Of a DNA stretch of 64,000 nucleotides, positions 62,808 to 64,000 are shown in pieces. Made by a program: the position numbers and the translations under genes. The notes under the pieces were generated by a model, which saw only the letters and a program-made list of their open reading frames with translations, ran no database searches and had not been told where the DNA came from. Origin of the DNA: an uncultured Eudoraea sp. (GTDB lineage: Bacteria > Bacteroidota > Bacteroidia > Flavobacteriales > Flavobacteriaceae); assembly GCA_947258405.1 (NCBI GenBank), contig CAMYIE010000012.1, positions 62,001-126,000 of the forward strand. The letters run 5' to 3'. Positions within the stretch are counted from its first letter, which is position 1. The number at the start of each line of letters is the position of its first letter.

Positions 62808-63746
62808 TTATTTAGCAATCAATTCGCCGATGAAAATCATAAAAGGCACCACAATCGATAGAATAAGTGTGAGTTCCTTAATGTTGGCTTTTTTGATCAC
62901 CTCCACGTATTTAGTAAAAAGTATGGAAGCTGGAAAAAAGGTGATCATTACAGGTGAGATGGTTTCCTGAGATTTGAGAATGGTAACGACCATACCTACA
63001 AAAAATGCAATGGTGATAATCCGCATAGTTACGATTTTACCCATTCCAAGTTTACCGAGTTTTATGAAGGAAACAATCATGGCAACCACAACCAAAATGA
63101 GGTATAACAGGATTTTTACACTTCCCTGCATACTATAGAGGATATTGGAATTTGCTGCGATCTTGAATTGATAATGCTCGAGTATAAAGGCGGTTTCTCC
63201 AAAAAGAATCAGGCTTGTATATAATAAGGCAGTCGTACAGACCAGGCATAAAATCGGTACCAGCCAGTTCCTTATGTTCTTGGGTTCATAAAAATAGATA
63301 CAGATATATACCAGGATCACAAATAACAAGACCCAATCGTAGAAAAGGCTGGATACGACGATCCAGAATGTGGCATCGAAGAGTTTTAATTTGATATCTT
63401 TTAACGATTTCAAGCTAATCAGCCTTCTGAGGGCTAAGAGGAGGAAATAGCTGCTCAGGATTGCATTGTGATCTACAAGCACATCAGGAAAGAGCACAAC
63501 CAGCAAGGTATAGTAGAATATAGTAAAATCGTTAGTGCCTGAAATCTGGTTGCGTTTCACTATAAAGTTCACCACCATAATACTGAAAAGCAAAATGGCT
63601 AATACCAGCAATCGAAGTATCAGATCTTGAGCCGATTCGGCCGAAAACAAGCTGTCAAAACTCAGCACCCCATAGAAAAGGAGCAGAAAACCAAGAATGA
63701 TGACGTAATTTATGGGCTTAGACTGTCCAAAAATGCTGGATATCAT
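62808..63746 (-). CDS. DUF6427 family membrane protein
   Basis: The 312-residue protein has about ten hydrophobic segments (for example INYVIILGFLLLFYGVLSFD and ILLYLILVVVAMIVSFIKLG). It fits DUF6427 proteins of Bacteroidota. I know of no assigned function. It lies 29 bases upstream of DUF4254, in one transcription unit with it and the GT9 gene, and is divergent from the partial gene at 63786. Confidence 0.8.
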   Translation of the reverse strand: MISSIFGQSKPINYVIILGFLLLFYGVLSFDSLFSAESAQDLILRLLVLAILLFSIMVVNFIVKRNQISGTNDFTIFYYTLLVVLFPDVLVDHNAILSSYFLLLALRRLISLKSLKDIKLKLFDATFWIVVSSLFYDWVLLFVILVYICIYFYEPKNIRNWLVPILCLVCTTALLYTSLILFGETAFILEHYQFKIAANSNILYSMQGSVKILLYLILVVVAMIVSFIKLGKLGMGKIVTMRIITIAFFVGMVVTILKSQETISPVMITFFPASILFTKYVEVIKKANIKELTLILSIVVPFMIFIGELIAK

Positions 63747-63758
63747 TTTGGTTTTTTA

Positions 63759-63766
63759 TATTTTTG
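63759..63766 (+). promoter_or_regulatory. Candidate -7 box of the gene at 63786
   Basis: TATTTTTG matches TAnnTTTG, 19 bases before the ATG at 63786. It also overlaps the 5' region of the divergent DUF6427 gene. Confidence 0.45.
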
Positions 63767-63785
63767 CCATGTAAAGATAACCAAG

Positions 63786-64000
63786 ATGAAAGCATTTTTT
63801 GAAGGCATTGAAGATTTATTCGTCAACGGAATTTTTTGGCCTTACGATTTTTTCAGATTTATGGAAAACTGGTGGACGGCCAATTTGGTAAACTGGCTCT
63901 TTGCAATCATGGGTGCTGTGGCATTCATCTATTGGATGAGACAATTAAAAATATCTCATGACAATGGTGAAGAAGACAAGAGCATTACTTCTCACAGTTA
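63786..64000 (+). CDS. DUF6341-like small membrane protein (right edge, nearly complete)
   Basis: The 71 visible codons start at ATG 63786: MKAFFEGIEDLFVNGIFWPY, then FFRFMENWWTANLVNWLFAI, then MGAVAFIYWMRQLKISHDNG. The last two visible bases are TA, which could begin a stop. The pattern is that of a short flavobacterial inner-membrane protein (DUF6341 from memory). It is divergent from DUF6427, as in other flavobacteria in my recollection. Confidence 0.7.
   Translation, partial: MKAFFEGIEDLFVNGIFWPYDFFRFMENWWTANLVNWLFAIMGAVAFIYWMRQLKISHDNGEEDKSITSHS

Noticed and set aside
1-64000. CRISPR arrays, rRNA, tRNA, insertion sequences and prophage
   Set aside because: No repeat-spacer pattern, transposase, integrase or structural RNA was seen on reading; short palindromes present are terminators or operator candidates.

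Overview
The window looks like chromosome from a member of the Bacteroidota, most probably a Flavobacteriaceae species. Evidence: gliding/type IX secretion genes (gldH, porW/sprE), many 'CSSDD'-type lipoproteins, a C-A-B succinate dehydrogenase operon, an atp operon lacking atpD/atpC, several flavobacterial DUF families (DUF4292, DUF5687, DUF6168-like, DUF6341-like, DUF6427), and Bacteroidota-type -7 boxes (TAnnTTTG) before many genes. No rRNA, tRNA, transposase, prophage or CRISPR array was recognised. Gene density is high and most genes are housekeeping.

Layout. 1-3756: suf Fe-S assembly operon on the minus strand (iscA/sufA-like, sufB, an inserted metallo-beta-lactamase lipoprotein, sufC, start of sufD). 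3856-6360: two adjacent lipoprotein genes, a seven-repeat propeller and an upstream LVIVD-type gene broken by a frameshift. 6421-16142: thiL, brnQ, pepP, a large secreted sortilin/BNR-like propeller, two membrane proteins and a RimK-type ligase. 16353-19926: sdhCAB with a strong terminator. 19991-24611: an aminotransferase, a class C serine hydrolase, a GNAT enzyme, a possible 35-codon gene with its own terminator, and scoAB. 24726-28706: ricT-gldH-PBP1A operon. 28881-39276: a secreted TonB-C-like protein, trhO, recA, an ECF sigma factor with a membrane anti-sigma/beta-barrel partner, plsC, trpS, dprA, an HU-CCDC81/SPOR protein and a thioesterase. 39286-45044: aldo/keto reductase, then flippase-dut-TPR-DUF4292-envC. 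45173-50935: atp operon (atpZ, DUF6168-like, atpB, E, F, H, A, G). 51051-56445: porW-bactofilin operon and an ABC/DUF5687 pair. 56547-57620: a flavin/2Fe-2S reductase. 58039-61138: an arsenosugar-type accessory cluster (TIGR04282/DUF2064-like transferase, CMD-domain peroxidase-like protein, ArsS radical SAM enzyme, TetR regulator). 61143-64000: GT9 glycosyltransferase, DUF4254, DUF6427, and a truncated DUF6341-like gene.

The least ordinary part is 57621-61138. It carries the arsenosugar radical-SAM module without a visible ArsM methyltransferase, and a TetR rather than an ArsR regulator is its neighbour. Several GACC/GGTC palindromes flank the module and could be the regulator's operators. 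Other points worth a second look are the lactonase-like lipoprotein inside the suf operon, a 14-bp stem-loop just after atpE, the frameshifted lipoprotein at 5210-6360, two unlisted small ORFs with adjacent terminators, and the sigma/anti-sigma pair whose anti-sigma partner seems to carry an outer-membrane barrel domain.

Gene calls rest on motifs and remembered family features read from the sequence. No database search was run. Start sites were moved downstream where the longest ORF ran through a neighbour or where a signal peptide or lipobox fixed the start.
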